From positions 2,604,001 through 2,668,000 of the forward strand of contig NZ_QEKM01000001.1 in the NCBI RefSeq assembly GCF_003096555.1: a DNA stretch of 64,000 bases, read 5' to 3'. Made by a program: the position numbers and the translations under genes. Below, piece by piece: positions 39,823 through 49,771 of the stretch. Source of the DNA: Simplicispira sp. 125 (GTDB lineage: Bacteria; Pseudomonadota; Gammaproteobacteria; Burkholderiales; Burkholderiaceae_C). How positions within the stretch are numbered: position 1 is the first letter of the stretch; each line of letters begins with the position of its first letter. The notes beneath the pieces are model-generated. The model did not search any database. It worked only from the letters and a program-made list of their open reading frames with translations, and was not told the DNA's origin.

Positions 39823-41040
39823 TCACGCCCGGCGCGGCTTGACCTTGCCGGCCGCCCGCTTGGCGTTGCCCCGCGCCGTCTCCACGTCACCCGCCCGCGC
39901 CAGCGCCACGCCCATGCGGCGTTGGGTGAAGCTCTCGGGTTTGCCAAACAGGCGCAGGTCGGTGCCGGGCACGCGCAGGGCTTCATCCACGCCGTCGAAA
40001 ACGATGCCCACGGCCTCCACGCCGCCGTAGATGACGGCGCTGGCGCCGGGGTTGCGCAGGCTGGTGTCCACCGGCAGACCCAGAATGGCGCGGGCGTGCA
40101 ATTCAAATTCGCTCTGATGCTGCGTGCACAGCGTGACCAGGCCGGTGTCGTGCGGGCGCGGGCTGACCTCGCTGAACCAGACCTGCTCGCCCTTCACGAA
40201 CAACTCCACGCCAAACAACCCCTGGCCGCCCAGGTTCTCGGTGACGGCCTTGGCGATCTGGCGCGACTTCTCCAGCGCGGCGGGGTGCATGGGGTGGGGC
40301 TGCCAGCTTTCGACATAGTCGCCGCTGACCTGCAGGTGGCCGATGGGTGCGCAGAAATGCGTTTCCACCTGGCCATCGGCCCCGAGGGAACGCACGGTGA
40401 GCAGCGTGATTTCATAGTCGAAGTCGATGAAGCCCTCGACGATCACACGGCCATGGCTTACGCGGCCGCCGGCCATGGCGAAGTCCCAAGCTTTCTGAAT
40501 GTCGGCCGGGCTGTCGATCTTGCTCTGGCCTTTGCCCGAGCTGCTCATCACGGGCTTGACGATGCAGGGGTAACCGATGCCTGCGGCCCCGCCCACACCA
40601 TCAATGGCGGCTTGCAGTTCGGCCAGCGAATCACAAAATTGGTAGGGGCTGGTGGGCAGGCCCAGCGTTTCGCCAGCCAGCACGCGGATGCCTTCGCGGT
40701 CCATCGTCAGTCGCGCGGCGCGGGCCGTGGGGATCACGCGCACCGTGCCCGCGGCCTCCAGCTCTTCGAGCATGGGTGTGGCGATGGCCTCGATCTCGGG
40801 CACCACGAGGTGGGGGCGCTCGGCCTCGATCAGGGCCTTGAGCTGTGCCGGGTCACTCATGGTGATGGTGCGGCTGTGGTGCGCCACCTGCTGGCCGGGC
40901 GCGTGCTCGTAGCGGTCCACGGCAATGGTTTCCACGCCCAGGCGCTGCAGCGCGATCAGCACTTCCTTGCCCAGCTCGCCCGAGCCCAGCAGCATGACTT
41001 TGGTGGCGTGGGGCGACAGGGGGGTTCCAAGGATGGTCAT
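39823..41040 (-). CDS. purT: Formate-dependent phosphoribosylglycinamide formyltransferase PurT
   Basis: 405 residues, ATP-grasp enzyme of purine synthesis: GAR + formate + ATP gives formyl-GAR. The start [20 protein letters not shown] is the N-terminal dinucleotide-type fold; ATP-grasp motifs [45 protein letters not shown] and SAVIYGG are all present. I use the ATG at 41040. Native housekeeping gene directly after the insertion-sequence remnants. Confidence 0.95.
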   Translation of the reverse strand: MTILGTPLSPHATKVMLLGSGELGKEVLIALQRLGVETIAVDRYEHAPGQQVAHHSRTITMSDPAQLKALIEAERPHLVVPEIEAIATPMLEELEAAGTVRVIPTARAARLTMDREGIRVLAGETLGLPTSPYQFCDSLAELQAAIDGVGGAAGIGYPCIVKPVMSSSGKGQSKIDSPADIQKAWDFAMAGGRVSHGRVIVEGFIDFDYEITLLTVRSLGADGQVETHFCAPIGHLQVSGDYVESWQPHPMHPAALEKSRQIAKAVTENLGGQGLFGVELFVKGEQVWFSEVSPRPHDTGLVTLCTQHQSEFELHARAILGLPVDTSLRNPGASAVIYGGVEAVGIVFDGVDEALRVPGTDLRLFGKPESFTQRRMGVALARAGDVETARGNAKRAAGKVKPRRA

Positions 41041-41156
41041 GGCAGGGCTATTCAGAAAAGAGGATGAAAATGGAAATGACGGGCTGACAGTGACTGTAAG
41101 CCATGGTCGCTGGAGGGTGCCGAGGGCTGTCCGGCGACCCGCCGACACCGCACAAT

Positions 41157-41999
41157 ATGCACATGCCCACCGCACTTCCACAAGCACCCCACACTGCGGC
41201 TCCCCCTCCCTCTGTATGGCGCGCACCCAGCCTTTCCAGCCGCTGCTGGCCGGTGTTCCTGCGCAACCTGCTGGTCTGGCGCAAGCTGGCCATTCCCAGC
41301 TTGGTGGGCAACATTGCCGAGCCGCTGATGTGGCTGGTGGCCTTTGGCTACGGTATGGGCGCGCTGGTCGGGGAGCTGTCGGTCAACGGCACGCAGGTGC
41401 CCTACATCCTGTTCCTGGCCAGCGGTTCCATTTGCATGAGTGCCATGAATGCCGCGAGCTTCGAGGCGCTGTACTCGGCCTTCTCGCGCATGCATGTGCA
41501 AAAAACCTGGGAAGGCATCATGAACACCCCCGTGGGGCTGGACGACGTGCTGCTGGCCGAGATGCTGTGGGCGGCGTTCAAGGCGCTGTTCACCGTCACG
41601 GCCATCCTGGGCGTGATGCTGGCGCTGGGCATCAGCCACTCGCCCAAGCTGCTGGTGGCCTGGCCCGTGCTGCTGTGCGTGGGCATCATGTTCTCCAGCA
41701 TTGCGCTGATCTTCAATGCGCTGGCCAAGGGCTACGACTTCTTCACCTATTACTTCACGCTGGTTCTCACGCCGATGATGTTCCTCTCGGGCGTTTTCTT
41801 CCCGCGTGAGCAGCTCCCGCCGCTGGTGCGCGCCATCTCCGACTGGCTACCGCTGACCAACGCCGTGGAGCTGGTGCGCCCGCTCTTCATGGACCAGTGG
41901 CCCCAGCAGCCGCTGCGCCACAGCCTGGTGATGCTGGGCACCACCGTGGCGGCCTACTGGGTGGCGCTGGCCTTGACGCGCAAGCGCTTTCGTGCTTGA
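41157..41999 (+). CDS. NodJ-like ABC-2 transporter permease
   Basis: 280 residues, six TMs of the ABC-2 type. [20 protein letters not shown] at the start, [20 protein letters not shown] and [18 protein letters not shown] in the body. This is the membrane partner expected for the NodI/DrrA-like ATPase at 25236, with which it would export a polysaccharide, lipo-oligosaccharide or drug. Start: ATG at 41157 or 41163; an earlier ATG at 41103 adds an unlikely leader. Divergent from purT. Confidence 0.85.
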   Translation: MHMPTALPQAPHTAAPPPSVWRAPSLSSRCWPVFLRNLLVWRKLAIPSLVGNIAEPLMWLVAFGYGMGALVGELSVNGTQVPYILFLASGSICMSAMNAASFEALYSAFSRMHVQKTWEGIMNTPVGLDDVLLAEMLWAAFKALFTVTAILGVMLALGISHSPKLLVAWPVLLCVGIMFSSIALIFNALAKGYDFFTYYFTLVLTPMMFLSGVFFPREQLPPLVRAISDWLPLTNAVELVRPLFMDQWPQQPLRHSLVMLGTTVAAYWVALALTRKRFRA

Positions 42000-42004
42000 C
42001 CGGG

Positions 42005-42065
42005 ACGCTATTAAAAATATAGCTTTCAGCGCTTACCAGTAAAGCGCTTCAGCCTGATTTCATCA
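42005..42065. repeat. Hairpin repeat A, copy 8 (convergent gap, possible terminator)
   Basis: aatatagctttcagcgctta, loop, AAAGCGCT, CAGCCTGATTTCATCATT. It lies between the permease gene and the convergent GMC oxidoreductase gene. Stem AGCGCTT/AAAGCGCT is clear; the T run is weak. Confidence 0.65.
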
Positions 42066-43661
42066 TTATTTTCTGCTGGCGGCCCGCAGCATGTCCACGG
42101 CCTTCTCGGCCAGCATGATGGTCGGCGCGTTGGTGTTGCCGCTGACGATGCGCGGCATGATGGATGCATCGACCACCCGCAGCCCCTGCATGCCGTGCAC
42201 ACGCAGCGCCGCATCCACCACATCCATGGGCCCGGGCCCCATGCGGCAGCTGCCCACGGGGTGGTAGATGGTGTCGGCATAGCGGCGAATGAACTGCTCG
42301 ATCTCGACATCCGTCTGCGCGGCAGCCGATGAGGGCAATTCACGCGCACCAAACTGCGCCAGCGCAGGTTGCGCCAGGATCTCGCGCATGCGCCGAAAGC
42401 CATGCACCATGCGATCCATGTCGGCCCGCTCGCCCAGAAAGTTGGGATCGACCAACGGCAGGTCCAGCGGGTTGTTGCTGGCCAGGCCCACGCGGCCCCG
42501 GCTCACGGGTTGCAGCAGGCAGACATGGCACGAGTAGCCATGGCCCAGCACGGTCTTGCGCCCATGGTCCACCAGCTTGCCAATCACAAAGTGCAGTTGC
42601 ACATCGGGCGCGGGCTCGGACGGCTGGCTGCGGATGAAGCCCCCAGCTTCGGCAAAGTTGGTGGTCAGCATGCCGGTGCGGCGGCTGCGCCATTCGCGCA
42701 CACCGTTCCACAGATGACCCAGGCCCGGCAGCGACAGACCGAACAGATCGGTCAGGCGGGGCGCATCCATCACCTGCACCACGTCGGGGTGGTCGTGCAG
42801 GTGCGCTCCCACGCCGGGCAGATCGTGCAGCACTTCGACGCCGTGGCGCCGCAGTTCGTCGCCCGGGCCAATACCCGAGAGCATGAGCAGTTGGGGCGAG
42901 AGCAGCGCACCGGCACTGAGCAGCACCTCGCGGTTGCAGCGCAGCTGTTGCACGGCGCCGCCCTGGCGGTATTCCACGCCTACGGCGCGGCGGTTTTCCA
43001 CCAGGATGCGCGTGGCATGCGCCCCCGTGATCACCTGCAGATTGGGGCGCGCCAGGTGCGGCGTGAGGTAGGCCTTGGCAGCGCTGAAGCGCTCGCCATT
43101 GCGGTGGGTAACCTGGTACAGCCCTACGCCTTCTTGCGAGGCGCCGTTGAAGTCGGGGTTGTGCGCGTGTCCGGCCTGCACCCCGGCATCGACAAAGACC
43201 TGGCTGAACGGGTTGGGGGAGCGCAGGTCGGCCACATTCAGCGGGCCGCCCGTGCCGTGCCAGGCGTCGGCGCCGCGCTCGTTGTTTTCGGCCCGCTTGA
43301 AATACGGCAGCACATCGCTCCAACCCCAGCCGGGGTTGCCCTGCGCGGCCCAGAAGTCATAGTCGGCGCTCTGGCCGCGCGCATAAATCATCGCGTTGAT
43401 CGAGCTCGACCCGCCCAGCACCTTGCCGCGCGGCTGGTAGCCCCGGCGCCCGTTCAGGCCGGGCTGCGGCGTGGTGTTCTGGCCCCAGCCGTTGAGTTCG
43501 TACTTGGCCATCACGGCCAGACCTGCCGGGCAGTGGATGAGCACGCTTTTGTCGGCAGGGCCCGCCTCCAGCAGGCAGACGCGCACCGCCGGGTCTTCGC
43601 TCAAACGCCCTGCCAGCACGCTGCCGGCCGAGCCCCCCCCTACAACGATGTAATCAAACAT
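42066..43661 (-). CDS. GMC-family FAD-dependent oxidoreductase (choline dehydrogenase-like)
   Basis: 531 residues. ADP-binding [20 protein letters not shown] at the N-terminus, GMC signature 1 [18 protein letters not shown], signature 2 [16 protein letters not shown], and C-terminal active-site [11 protein letters not shown] with the His and the following [13 protein letters not shown]. Oxidises an alcohol or similar, passing electrons to FAD. No betaine or alkane genes are adjacent, so choline itself is not supported. Confidence 0.88.
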   Translation of the reverse strand: MFDYIVVGGGSAGSVLAGRLSEDPAVRVCLLEAGPADKSVLIHCPAGLAVMAKYELNGWGQNTTPQPGLNGRRGYQPRGKVLGGSSSINAMIYARGQSADYDFWAAQGNPGWGWSDVLPYFKRAENNERGADAWHGTGGPLNVADLRSPNPFSQVFVDAGVQAGHAHNPDFNGASQEGVGLYQVTHRNGERFSAAKAYLTPHLARPNLQVITGAHATRILVENRRAVGVEYRQGGAVQQLRCNREVLLSAGALLSPQLLMLSGIGPGDELRRHGVEVLHDLPGVGAHLHDHPDVVQVMDAPRLTDLFGLSLPGLGHLWNGVREWRSRRTGMLTTNFAEAGGFIRSQPSEPAPDVQLHFVIGKLVDHGRKTVLGHGYSCHVCLLQPVSRGRVGLASNNPLDLPLVDPNFLGERADMDRMVHGFRRMREILAQPALAQFGARELPSSAAAQTDVEIEQFIRRYADTIYHPVGSCRMGPGPMDVVDAALRVHGMQGLRVVDASIMPRIVSGNTNAPTIMLAEKAVDMLRAASRK

Positions 43662-43775
43662 GCCTGTCTTCCCCTGGCCGCCTTGGTTGGCTGCCCTGTC
43701 ACCACCTTACTCGAAGCTGCGGGCAAATACCGATACGATTCCCGGGTCTGTTTCACTTTGAAGAGGTTTCACTAT

Positions 43776-44624
43776 ATGGATATCAAGACAATAGGCATCA
43801 TCGGCGCAGGCACCATGGGCAACGGCATTGCGCAGGCCTGCGCGGTCTCGGGCATCAACGTCGTCATGGTCGATATTTCAGACGCCGCAGTCCAGAAGGG
43901 CCTGGCCACCGTCTCCGGCAGCCTGGACCGCCTGATCAAGAAGGAAAAGATGACCCAGGCCGACAAGGACACGGCCCTGGCGCGCATCAAGACCTCCACC
44001 AGCTACGACGACCTCAAGGCCGCGCAGCTTGTCATCGAGGCAGCCACCGAGAACTACGAACTCAAGCTCAAGATCCTCAAGCAGGTAGACGGCATCGTTG
44101 GCCCCGACGTGATCATTGCGTCGAACACCTCGTCGATCTCCATCACCAAGCTGGCCGCCGCCACCAGCCGCGCCGACAAGTTCATCGGCATGCACTTCTT
44201 CAACCCCGTGCCCATGATGGCGCTGGTGGAAATCATCCGCGGCCTGCAGACCAGCGACGCCACGCACGACGCGGTGAAGGCCATGGCCCTGGCGCTGGGC
44301 AAGAGCCCCATCACCGTGAAGAACGCCCCCGGCTTCGTGGTCAACCGCATTCTGGTGCCCATGATCAACGAGGCCTTCTTCGTGCTGGCCGAAGGTCTGG
44401 CCACGCCCGAAGACATCGACGCCGGCATGAAGCTGGGCTGCAACCAGCCCATCGGCCCGCTGGCCCTGGCCGACATGGTGGGCCTGGACGTGTGCCTGGC
44501 CGTGATGGATGTGTACCTGCAGGAGTTTGGCGACAGCAAGTACCGCGCTTGTCCGCTGCTGCGTGAAATGGTCGCCGCGGGCCGCCTGGGCCGCAAGACG
44601 GGCCAGGGCGTTTATCGGTACTGA
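43776..44624 (+). CDS. 3-hydroxybutyryl-CoA dehydrogenase
   Basis: 282 residues. NAD-binding IGIIGAGTMGNGIAQACAVS at the N-terminus, catalytic His region in IGMHFFNPVPMMALVEII, Glu in EAATENYELK, and C-terminal GLDVCLAVMDVYLQEFGDSK, ending RKTGQGVYRY. Converts (3S)-3-hydroxybutyryl-CoA to acetoacetyl-CoA. The ATG at 43776 follows GAAGAGG. The gene has been called hbd or paaH in relatives; the exact acyl chain is uncertain. Confidence 0.9.
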   Translation: MDIKTIGIIGAGTMGNGIAQACAVSGINVVMVDISDAAVQKGLATVSGSLDRLIKKEKMTQADKDTALARIKTSTSYDDLKAAQLVIEAATENYELKLKILKQVDGIVGPDVIIASNTSSISITKLAAATSRADKFIGMHFFNPVPMMALVEIIRGLQTSDATHDAVKAMALALGKSPITVKNAPGFVVNRILVPMINEAFFVLAEGLATPEDIDAGMKLGCNQPIGPLALADMVGLDVCLAVMDVYLQEFGDSKYRACPLLREMVAAGRLGRKTGQGVYRY

Positions 44625-44733
44625 CACCCCCTGAGGCCCTGCAGGCCTCGCCTGGAACGCGCCAGTTTGATGCGTCGCGGGAGCCGCATGGGCACACTGG
44701 ATAACCCAGTTTCATAACCTCACTTGCAAGCAG

Positions 44734-44757
44734 AGCGCCTCACGGGGCGCTTTTTTT
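44734..44757 (+). terminator. Factor-independent terminator after the dehydrogenase gene
   Basis: AGCGCC-tcacgg-GGCGCT followed by seven T. It lies about 110 bp after the hydroxybutyryl-CoA dehydrogenase stop and before the ohrR operator. Nothing else is seen in 44625-44800. Confidence 0.8.
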
Positions 44758-44803
44758 CGCCCAATTCCCTGGCCATAGCAGGGAATTAGACCATTTAAAT
44801 GCA

Positions 44804-44824
44804 CACAATTTAATTGTGCACAAT
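44804..44824. promoter_or_regulatory. Overlapping palindromes, likely OhrR operator
   Basis: cacaatttaattgtg (44804-44818) is a perfect 7+1+7 dyad, and attgtgcacaat (44813-44824) is a second perfect dyad sharing its right arm. They sit 11 bp before the ohrR ATG at 44835. The family is known to bind A/T-rich AATTGT-type dyads and repress its own and ohr transcription until oxidised by organic peroxides. Confidence 0.65.
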
Positions 44825-44834
44825 AATTCTACCC

Positions 44835-45293
44835 ATGATGTCGCCAGCACCCCCCGCCAGCCCCAGCCCGGCCGCCCTGCAACTGGACCACCAGTTGTGC
44901 TTTGCGCTGTATTCGGCCTCGCTGGCCATGACCAAGCTTTACAAGCCGCTGCTCGACGCCATCGGCCTGACATATCCGCAATACCTGGCGATGCTGGTGC
45001 TGTGGGAGCAGGACAGCCCCACCGTGTCGGAACTGGGCGAGCGCCTGAGCCTGGACTCGGGCACCCTCACCCCGCTGCTCAAACGCATGGAGGCCGCTGG
45101 CCTGGTGCAACGCCAGCGCGACCCGCAGGACGAGCGCCGGGTGCGCATCGCCCTCACCAGTGCCGGGCAGGCCCTGCGTGCGCAGGCCGAGTCCATCCCG
45201 GCCTGCATCCTGGCGCACAGCCACCTGCCGCTGAGCGAGGTGCAGGCGCTCACGCACCAGCTCCAGACACTGCGCGACAGCCTCCAACCCTGA
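44835..45293 (+). CDS. ohrR: Organic-hydroperoxide-sensing repressor OhrR (MarR family)
   Basis: 152 residues. The sensing Cys is in [13 protein letters not shown], near residue 22, the usual site of the peroxidatic Cys. Wing-helix core [58 protein letters not shown] start at 44814 is possible but would sit inside the operator; the ATG at 44835 is preferred. Directly upstream of ohr, which it should repress. Confidence 0.9.
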   Translation: MMSPAPPASPSPAALQLDHQLCFALYSASLAMTKLYKPLLDAIGLTYPQYLAMLVLWEQDSPTVSELGERLSLDSGTLTPLLKRMEAAGLVQRQRDPQDERRVRIALTSAGQALRAQAESIPACILAHSHLPLSEVQALTHQLQTLRDSLQP

Positions 45294-45342
45294 AGTTTTC
45301 CTCCCGCCCCAGTCCGGGGCACCCACCCGAAAGGCAAGCACC

Positions 45343-45759
45343 ATGACCACCCTCGACAAAGTTCTGTACACCGCCCGCGCCCACACCACCGGAGGCCGCG
45401 ACGGCGCCTCGCGCACCGACGACGGGCGCCTGGATGTGAAGCTGTCCTCGCCCGGCACTGCGGGCACCGGCACCAACCCTGAGCAGTTGTTTGCCGCCGG
45501 CTACTCGGCCTGCTTCATCGGCGCGCTCAAGGCGGTGGGCGGCATGCAGAAAATCACGATTCCGCAAGACGTGGCCGTGGACGCCGAAGTGGACCTCGGC
45601 CCCATCACCGGCGGCTATGGCATCGCCGTGCGCATGACCGTGAACCTGCCGGGCATGGAACGCGCCGCAGCCCAGGCGCTGGTAGACGCCGCCCACAAGG
45701 TCTGCCCCTACTCCAACGCCACGCGCGGCAACATCGACGTGACGCTGACCCTGGCCTGA
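45343..45759 (+). CDS. ohr: Organic hydroperoxide resistance protein Ohr
   Basis: 138 residues. Thiol-dependent peroxidase of the Ohr/OsmC fold. The two active-site Cys are in GYSACFIGALKAV and HKVCPYSNATRGN. Start follows GGCAAGCACC. Normal length, partner of OhrR 50 bp upstream. Confidence 0.95.
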   Translation: MTTLDKVLYTARAHTTGGRDGASRTDDGRLDVKLSSPGTAGTGTNPEQLFAAGYSACFIGALKAVGGMQKITIPQDVAVDAEVDLGPITGGYGIAVRMTVNLPGMERAAAQALVDAAHKVCPYSNATRGNIDVTLTLA

Positions 45760-45824
45760 CCCTGGTGTCGCGCAGGCGGCCCGCCGGGCTTGAGCCTGCG
45801 GGCCGCTTGCTCTACCGTCCCCGC

Positions 45825-46916
45825 ATGAATACCACCACCCTCCTCGTGCGCCAGGACGCCCTGGCCACCACCACCCTGCGCAGCACCGAACACGCCCCGC
45901 TGGCCGACGGCCAGGTGCGCGTGCAGGTCGAGCGCTTTGCGCTGACCGCCAACAACATCACCTACGCTGCCATGGGCGAAATGCTGCAGTACTGGCAGTT
46001 CTTCCCCTCCGGCGAGCCGGGCTGGGGCATCGTGCCGGTGTGGGGCTTTGGCACGGTGGCCGAATCCTTGCACCCCGAGGTGGCCGTGGGCGAGCGGCTC
46101 TACGGCTACTGGCCGATGGCAACCGAGGCGGTGCTTCAACCCCACAAGGCGTCTAGCACGGGGTTCAGCGACGGCGCCACACACCGCGCCGGGCTGCACG
46201 CCGTCTACAACCATTACCTGCGCTGCGGCGCCGACCCGTTTTACCGCCCCGACACCGAAGACATCCAGGCCCTGCTGCGCCCGCTGTTCATCACCTCTTG
46301 GCTGATCGACGACTTTCTGGCCGACCAGGACTTCTACGGCGCGGGCACGCTGCTGCTGTCGAGCGCCTCGAGCAAGACCGCTTACGGCACGGCCTTCCAG
46401 CTCGCGCAGCGCGCAGGCGTGCAGGTGATCGGCCTCACGTCCCAAGCCAACCAGGCGTTTTGTGAAAGCCTGGGCTGCTACCACCGCGTGGTGGCCTACG
46501 AAGACCTGGAGCAGCTCGCCGCCGACGCTCCTTGCGTCTACATCGACTTTGCGGGCAGCGTGGCGCTGCGCCAGCGCATCCACCAGCACTTCACCCAGCT
46601 CGCCTACAGCTGCGCCGTGGGCGCCAGCCATGTGGGCGACCTGGGTGGCGCCGGGCAACTGCCCGGCCCACGCCCGGTGATGTTTTTCGCCCCCGCGCAG
46701 GTGAAGAAGCGCACGGGCGAATGGGGCGTGCAGGGCCTGAACGACCGGCTGGTGGCCGCCTGGCAATCCTTCAGCAGCGCCGTGCAGGCACCGCCCCAAC
46801 CCTGGATCACCGTGCAGCAGCACCAGGGGCCGCAGGCCACGCAGGCGCTGTTCCTGGAACTGCTGCGCGGGCAGAGCGACCCGCGCACGGGCCACATCGC
46901 CAGCATGCAGCCCTGA
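45825..46916 (+). CDS. DUF2855 family protein
   Basis: 363 residues, cytoplasmic, of the DUF2855 family, which resembles medium-chain dehydrogenase/reductase folds (VQVERFALTANNITYAAMGE, GAGTLLLSSASSKTAYGTAF, TEDIQALLRPLFITSWLIDD). Activity unknown; a quinone-oxidoreductase-like role is plausible. ATG at 45825; reads on from ohr, 65 bp downstream, and may share its induction. Confidence 0.82.
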   Translation: MNTTTLLVRQDALATTTLRSTEHAPLADGQVRVQVERFALTANNITYAAMGEMLQYWQFFPSGEPGWGIVPVWGFGTVAESLHPEVAVGERLYGYWPMATEAVLQPHKASSTGFSDGATHRAGLHAVYNHYLRCGADPFYRPDTEDIQALLRPLFITSWLIDDFLADQDFYGAGTLLLSSASSKTAYGTAFQLAQRAGVQVIGLTSQANQAFCESLGCYHRVVAYEDLEQLAADAPCVYIDFAGSVALRQRIHQHFTQLAYSCAVGASHVGDLGGAGQLPGPRPVMFFAPAQVKKRTGEWGVQGLNDRLVAAWQSFSSAVQAPPQPWITVQQHQGPQATQALFLELLRGQSDPRTGHIASMQP

Positions 46917-46953
46917 TCCGCCGCCGCTGCGCTGCGGCACGGATACGGAGGGC

Positions 46954-48528
46954 CTAGCCCGCCGTTAAACGTGGCCGTGACGCCAATGGCGCATCGGCCA
47001 GCTTGAAGCGCCCCACCAGGCGTTCAAGCACCGCCGCCTGTTCGCTCATGGCACCGGCAGCCGCGGCGCTTTGCTCCACCAGGGCGGCGTTCTGCTGGGT
47101 CATCTGCTCCAGTTCGCCCACGGCGGAGTTCACCAGCTGCATGTCACTGCTTTGCTCGGCGGTGCTGGCGGTGATTTCCCCAATGATGCCGCTGACGCGC
47201 TGCACCGATTGCACGATCTCCTGCATGGTCTGCCCCGCGCGGTCCACCAGGGCCGTACCGGCTTCCACGTTTTCGACCGAGGCGGAGATCAGTGCCTTGA
47301 CCTCGCGCGCGGCCTCTGCCGAGCGCCCGGCCAGCGAGCGCACTTCGCTGGCCACCACGGCAAACCCCCGCCCCTGCTCACCGGCGCGGGCCGCTTCCAC
47401 GGCCGCATTCAGCGCCAGGATGTTGGTCTGGAACGCAATGCCGTCGATGACGGCAATGATGTCCACGATTTTCTTGGACGAGCTGTCGATGCGGTGCATG
47501 GTCTGCACCACTTCGCTCACCGATTGCCCCCCGCTTTGCGCCACCGAGTAGGCCGAAGCCGCCAGCGCATTGGCCTCGCGGGCCGACGCAGCCGACTGGC
47601 CCACCACACCGCTGAGGTGGTCCAGCGTGGACGATGCGCGCTGCAGGTGGGACGCCGTGGCCTCCGTGCGGTCGGACAGGTCGTGGTTCCCATGGGCAAT
47701 TTCCACGCTGGCAGCGCCGATGCTGCCCGCCGAACGCTGCACCTGACCCACCAGCTCTGCCAGCGAATGCGACATCTGCGCCAGCGCGCGCAGCACCTCG
47801 CCCATTTCGTCCTGGCGGTCGGCGCCAATGTGCGCCGTCAAATCACCCTCGCCAATGGCGCGTGCCACCTGCACGATATCGGCCAGGGGTTCGGTCACAC
47901 TGCGCTGCACCAACCGTGTGCCGATGCACACGGCCAGGACGATGATGGCCATGATGCCCGCCACGCCCCACACGGTTTTCAGCCGCTCGTTGCCCGCCTT
48001 GTCGCGCAGCTCTGTGGCGCCGCGCTCGGTCAGGCGCACCATGTCTTGTTGTGCGCCCTGCAGGGCCTTGAGCTTGCCCTGGGTGTCGTCACGAATGTGC
48101 GCCTGCAACGCGACCACATCGCCCCCGGCCTTGAGCTTTTGCGCGGCCTCCAGGGAAGCCTTCAGCGCCTGCGCCTGGGTGTTTGCGGCTTCCAGTGCCG
48201 CACGCTCGTTTGTGTCGGTGAGCAAAGCGCCCAATGCCGACTGCACCTGGGTGAGTTCCTGCTGCGCCTGCTCCTGCCCGCCCTGCAGCAGGGCGGCCGA
48301 GGTTTCATCGGCCGCCAGCGCCGCCCCCAGCGTGCGCAGCGCCTGCGCCTCGACCAGACCGCGCCAGCGCGACGCAAGCTCCAGCTTGCTTTGCTGGTCG
48401 GACTGCTCTTTGACCGTGATGGCCTGCGACTGCACCGTGCGCAGCGCCGAAGCGGTGGCCATGAGTACCAAACCGATACTCACTGCAATGGCCGGCAGCC
48501 ATATTTTGGTTTTGATGCTCAATGCCAT
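46954..48528 (-). CDS. Methyl-accepting chemotaxis protein
   Basis: 524 residues. TM1 near 13-31, a periplasmic four-helix-type domain rich in Ala and Gln (about 32-185), TM2 near 190-208 (VWGVAGIMAIIVLAVCIG), HAMP (VQRSVTEPLADIVQVARAIG), and the signalling hairpin with EAARAGEQGRGFAVVASEVR and TASTAEQSSDMQLVNSAV. The ligand is unknown. Convergent with the DUF2855 gene. Confidence 0.93.
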   Translation of the reverse strand: MALSIKTKIWLPAIAVSIGLVLMATASALRTVQSQAITVKEQSDQQSKLELASRWRGLVEAQALRTLGAALAADETSAALLQGGQEQAQQELTQVQSALGALLTDTNERAALEAANTQAQALKASLEAAQKLKAGGDVVALQAHIRDDTQGKLKALQGAQQDMVRLTERGATELRDKAGNERLKTVWGVAGIMAIIVLAVCIGTRLVQRSVTEPLADIVQVARAIGEGDLTAHIGADRQDEMGEVLRALAQMSHSLAELVGQVQRSAGSIGAASVEIAHGNHDLSDRTEATASHLQRASSTLDHLSGVVGQSAASAREANALAASAYSVAQSGGQSVSEVVQTMHRIDSSSKKIVDIIAVIDGIAFQTNILALNAAVEAARAGEQGRGFAVVASEVRSLAGRSAEAAREVKALISASVENVEAGTALVDRAGQTMQEIVQSVQRVSGIIGEITASTAEQSSDMQLVNSAVGELEQMTQQNAALVEQSAAAAGAMSEQAAVLERLVGRFKLADAPLASRPRLTAG

Positions 48529-48618
48529 ACAGGCCCCCTTGTGTCAGGACAAAACTTGTAACCACATGTCAAAAGTATGGCATGGCTTGAGATGCTGTGG
48601 GCCAGCGACAATCTCCTG

Positions 48619-49659
48619 ATGCACCCCACCACCGACGCCGCGCCTCTCCACCCCTTTGCCACCCTCACCCCCGACGTGGTGCTCGACGCGCTGGCCAGCG
48701 TGGGCCTGTACGGCGACGGGCGGCTGATGGCGCTGTCGTCCTACGAGAACCGTGTGTACCAGGTCACGCTGGAGGACGGTAGCCGCGTCGTGGCCAAGTT
48801 CTACCGCCCGGGCCGCTGGAGCGAGGCGCAAATCCTGGAAGAGCACGCCTTCGCCGCCGAACTGATGGCCGCCGAGGTGCCCGCCGTGGGCCCCCTGGTG
48901 CTGGGCGGCCGCACGCTGCACCCGCATGGCGGCTTCCAGTTCTCGGTCAGCCCCTGGCGCGGCGGACGCCAGCCCGAGCTGGACGACTTTGAAGTGCTCG
49001 AATGGATCGGCCGCTTTCTGGCGCGCATCCATACCGTGGGCGCCGCCCGTCCCTTCGCCGCACGGCCCACGCTCGATCTGCCACAGTTCGGCACCGAGCC
49101 GCGCGACTGGCTGCTGGAGCACAACCTGATCCCGCTGGACGTGCAGTCGGCCTGGCGCGACGCCTGCAATACCGCTCTTGATTTAATAGCTGTTAGCGCC
49201 CAACCAGAAAGCGCTGCAGGCCAATTTGATCTAAATAAAGCCACGCTGCTGCGCCTGCACGGCGACTGCCACCCCGGCAACATTCTGTGGACGCCGCTCG
49301 ACGAATGGGGCCGTGGCGGCCCGCATTTTGTAGACCTGGACGACGCCCGCATGGGCCCGGCCGTGCAAGACCTGTGGATGCTGCTGTCAGGCGACCGGCG
49401 CCAGCGTACCCACCAGCTCGGCGCTCTGCTCGACGGCTACGAACAGTTCCGCCCTTTCGACCGGCGCGAGCTGGCCCTGATCGAACCCCTGCGCACCCTC
49501 CGTCTGATCCACTACAGCGCCTGGCTGGCCCGGCGCTGGCAAGACCCGATCTTCCCCATCAACTTTCCCTGGTTTGGCTCCAGCGACTACTGGCGCGGAC
49601 AGGTCGACATGCTGCACGAGCAGATCGAGGCGATGCAAGAGGCGCCGCTGGCAGCATGA
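48619..49659 (+). CDS. srkA: Stress response kinase A (SrkA/YihE), with hairpin repeat A in frame
   Basis: 346 residues, cytoplasmic kinase of the RdoA/SrkA family, protecting cells from programmed death and oxidative damage in other bacteria. N-lobe SSYENRVYQVTLEDGSRVVA with the Lys in VAKFYRPGRW; catalytic loop RLHGDCHPGNILW; metal-binding DLDDARMGPAVQDLW. Residues about 189-210 (DLIAVSAQPESAAGQF) are encoded by a copy of repeat A and have no counterpart I know in E. coli SrkA, just before the catalytic loop. The frame is kept. ATG at 48619; one further upstream at 48577 is less likely. Confidence 0.93.
   Translation: MHPTTDAAPLHPFATLTPDVVLDALASVGLYGDGRLMALSSYENRVYQVTLEDGSRVVAKFYRPGRWSEAQILEEHAFAAELMAAEVPAVGPLVLGGRTLHPHGGFQFSVSPWRGGRQPELDDFEVLEWIGRFLARIHTVGAARPFAARPTLDLPQFGTEPRDWLLEHNLIPLDVQSAWRDACNTALDLIAVSAQPESAAGQFDLNKATLLRLHGDCHPGNILWTPLDEWGRGGPHFVDLDDARMGPAVQDLWMLLSGDRRQRTHQLGALLDGYEQFRPFDRRELALIEPLRTLRLIHYSAWLARRWQDPIFPINFPWFGSSDYWRGQVDMLHEQIEAMQEAPLAA
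49181..49243 (+). repeat. Hairpin repeat A, copy 9, inside srkA
   Basis: gatttaatagctgttagcgc, CCAGAAAGCGCT, GGCCAATTTGAT, aligning block by block with the copy at 18570. Inserted in frame in srkA right before the catalytic loop codons. Confidence 0.85.
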
Positions 49660-49771
49660 CGCCCCCTCGTACCGCAGTAGCGGTCTGCCAGAATCCAGTC
49701 CACGCAGCTGCGACAACTTTTGATTGTGTGCTTAGACCGTTGCTAACCCATTCCCTTACCTTTCCTTTCTC

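Noticed and set aside
44814..44834. GTG start for ohrR at 44814
   Set aside because: Would lie inside the palindromic operator; ATG 44835 fits the family N-terminus.
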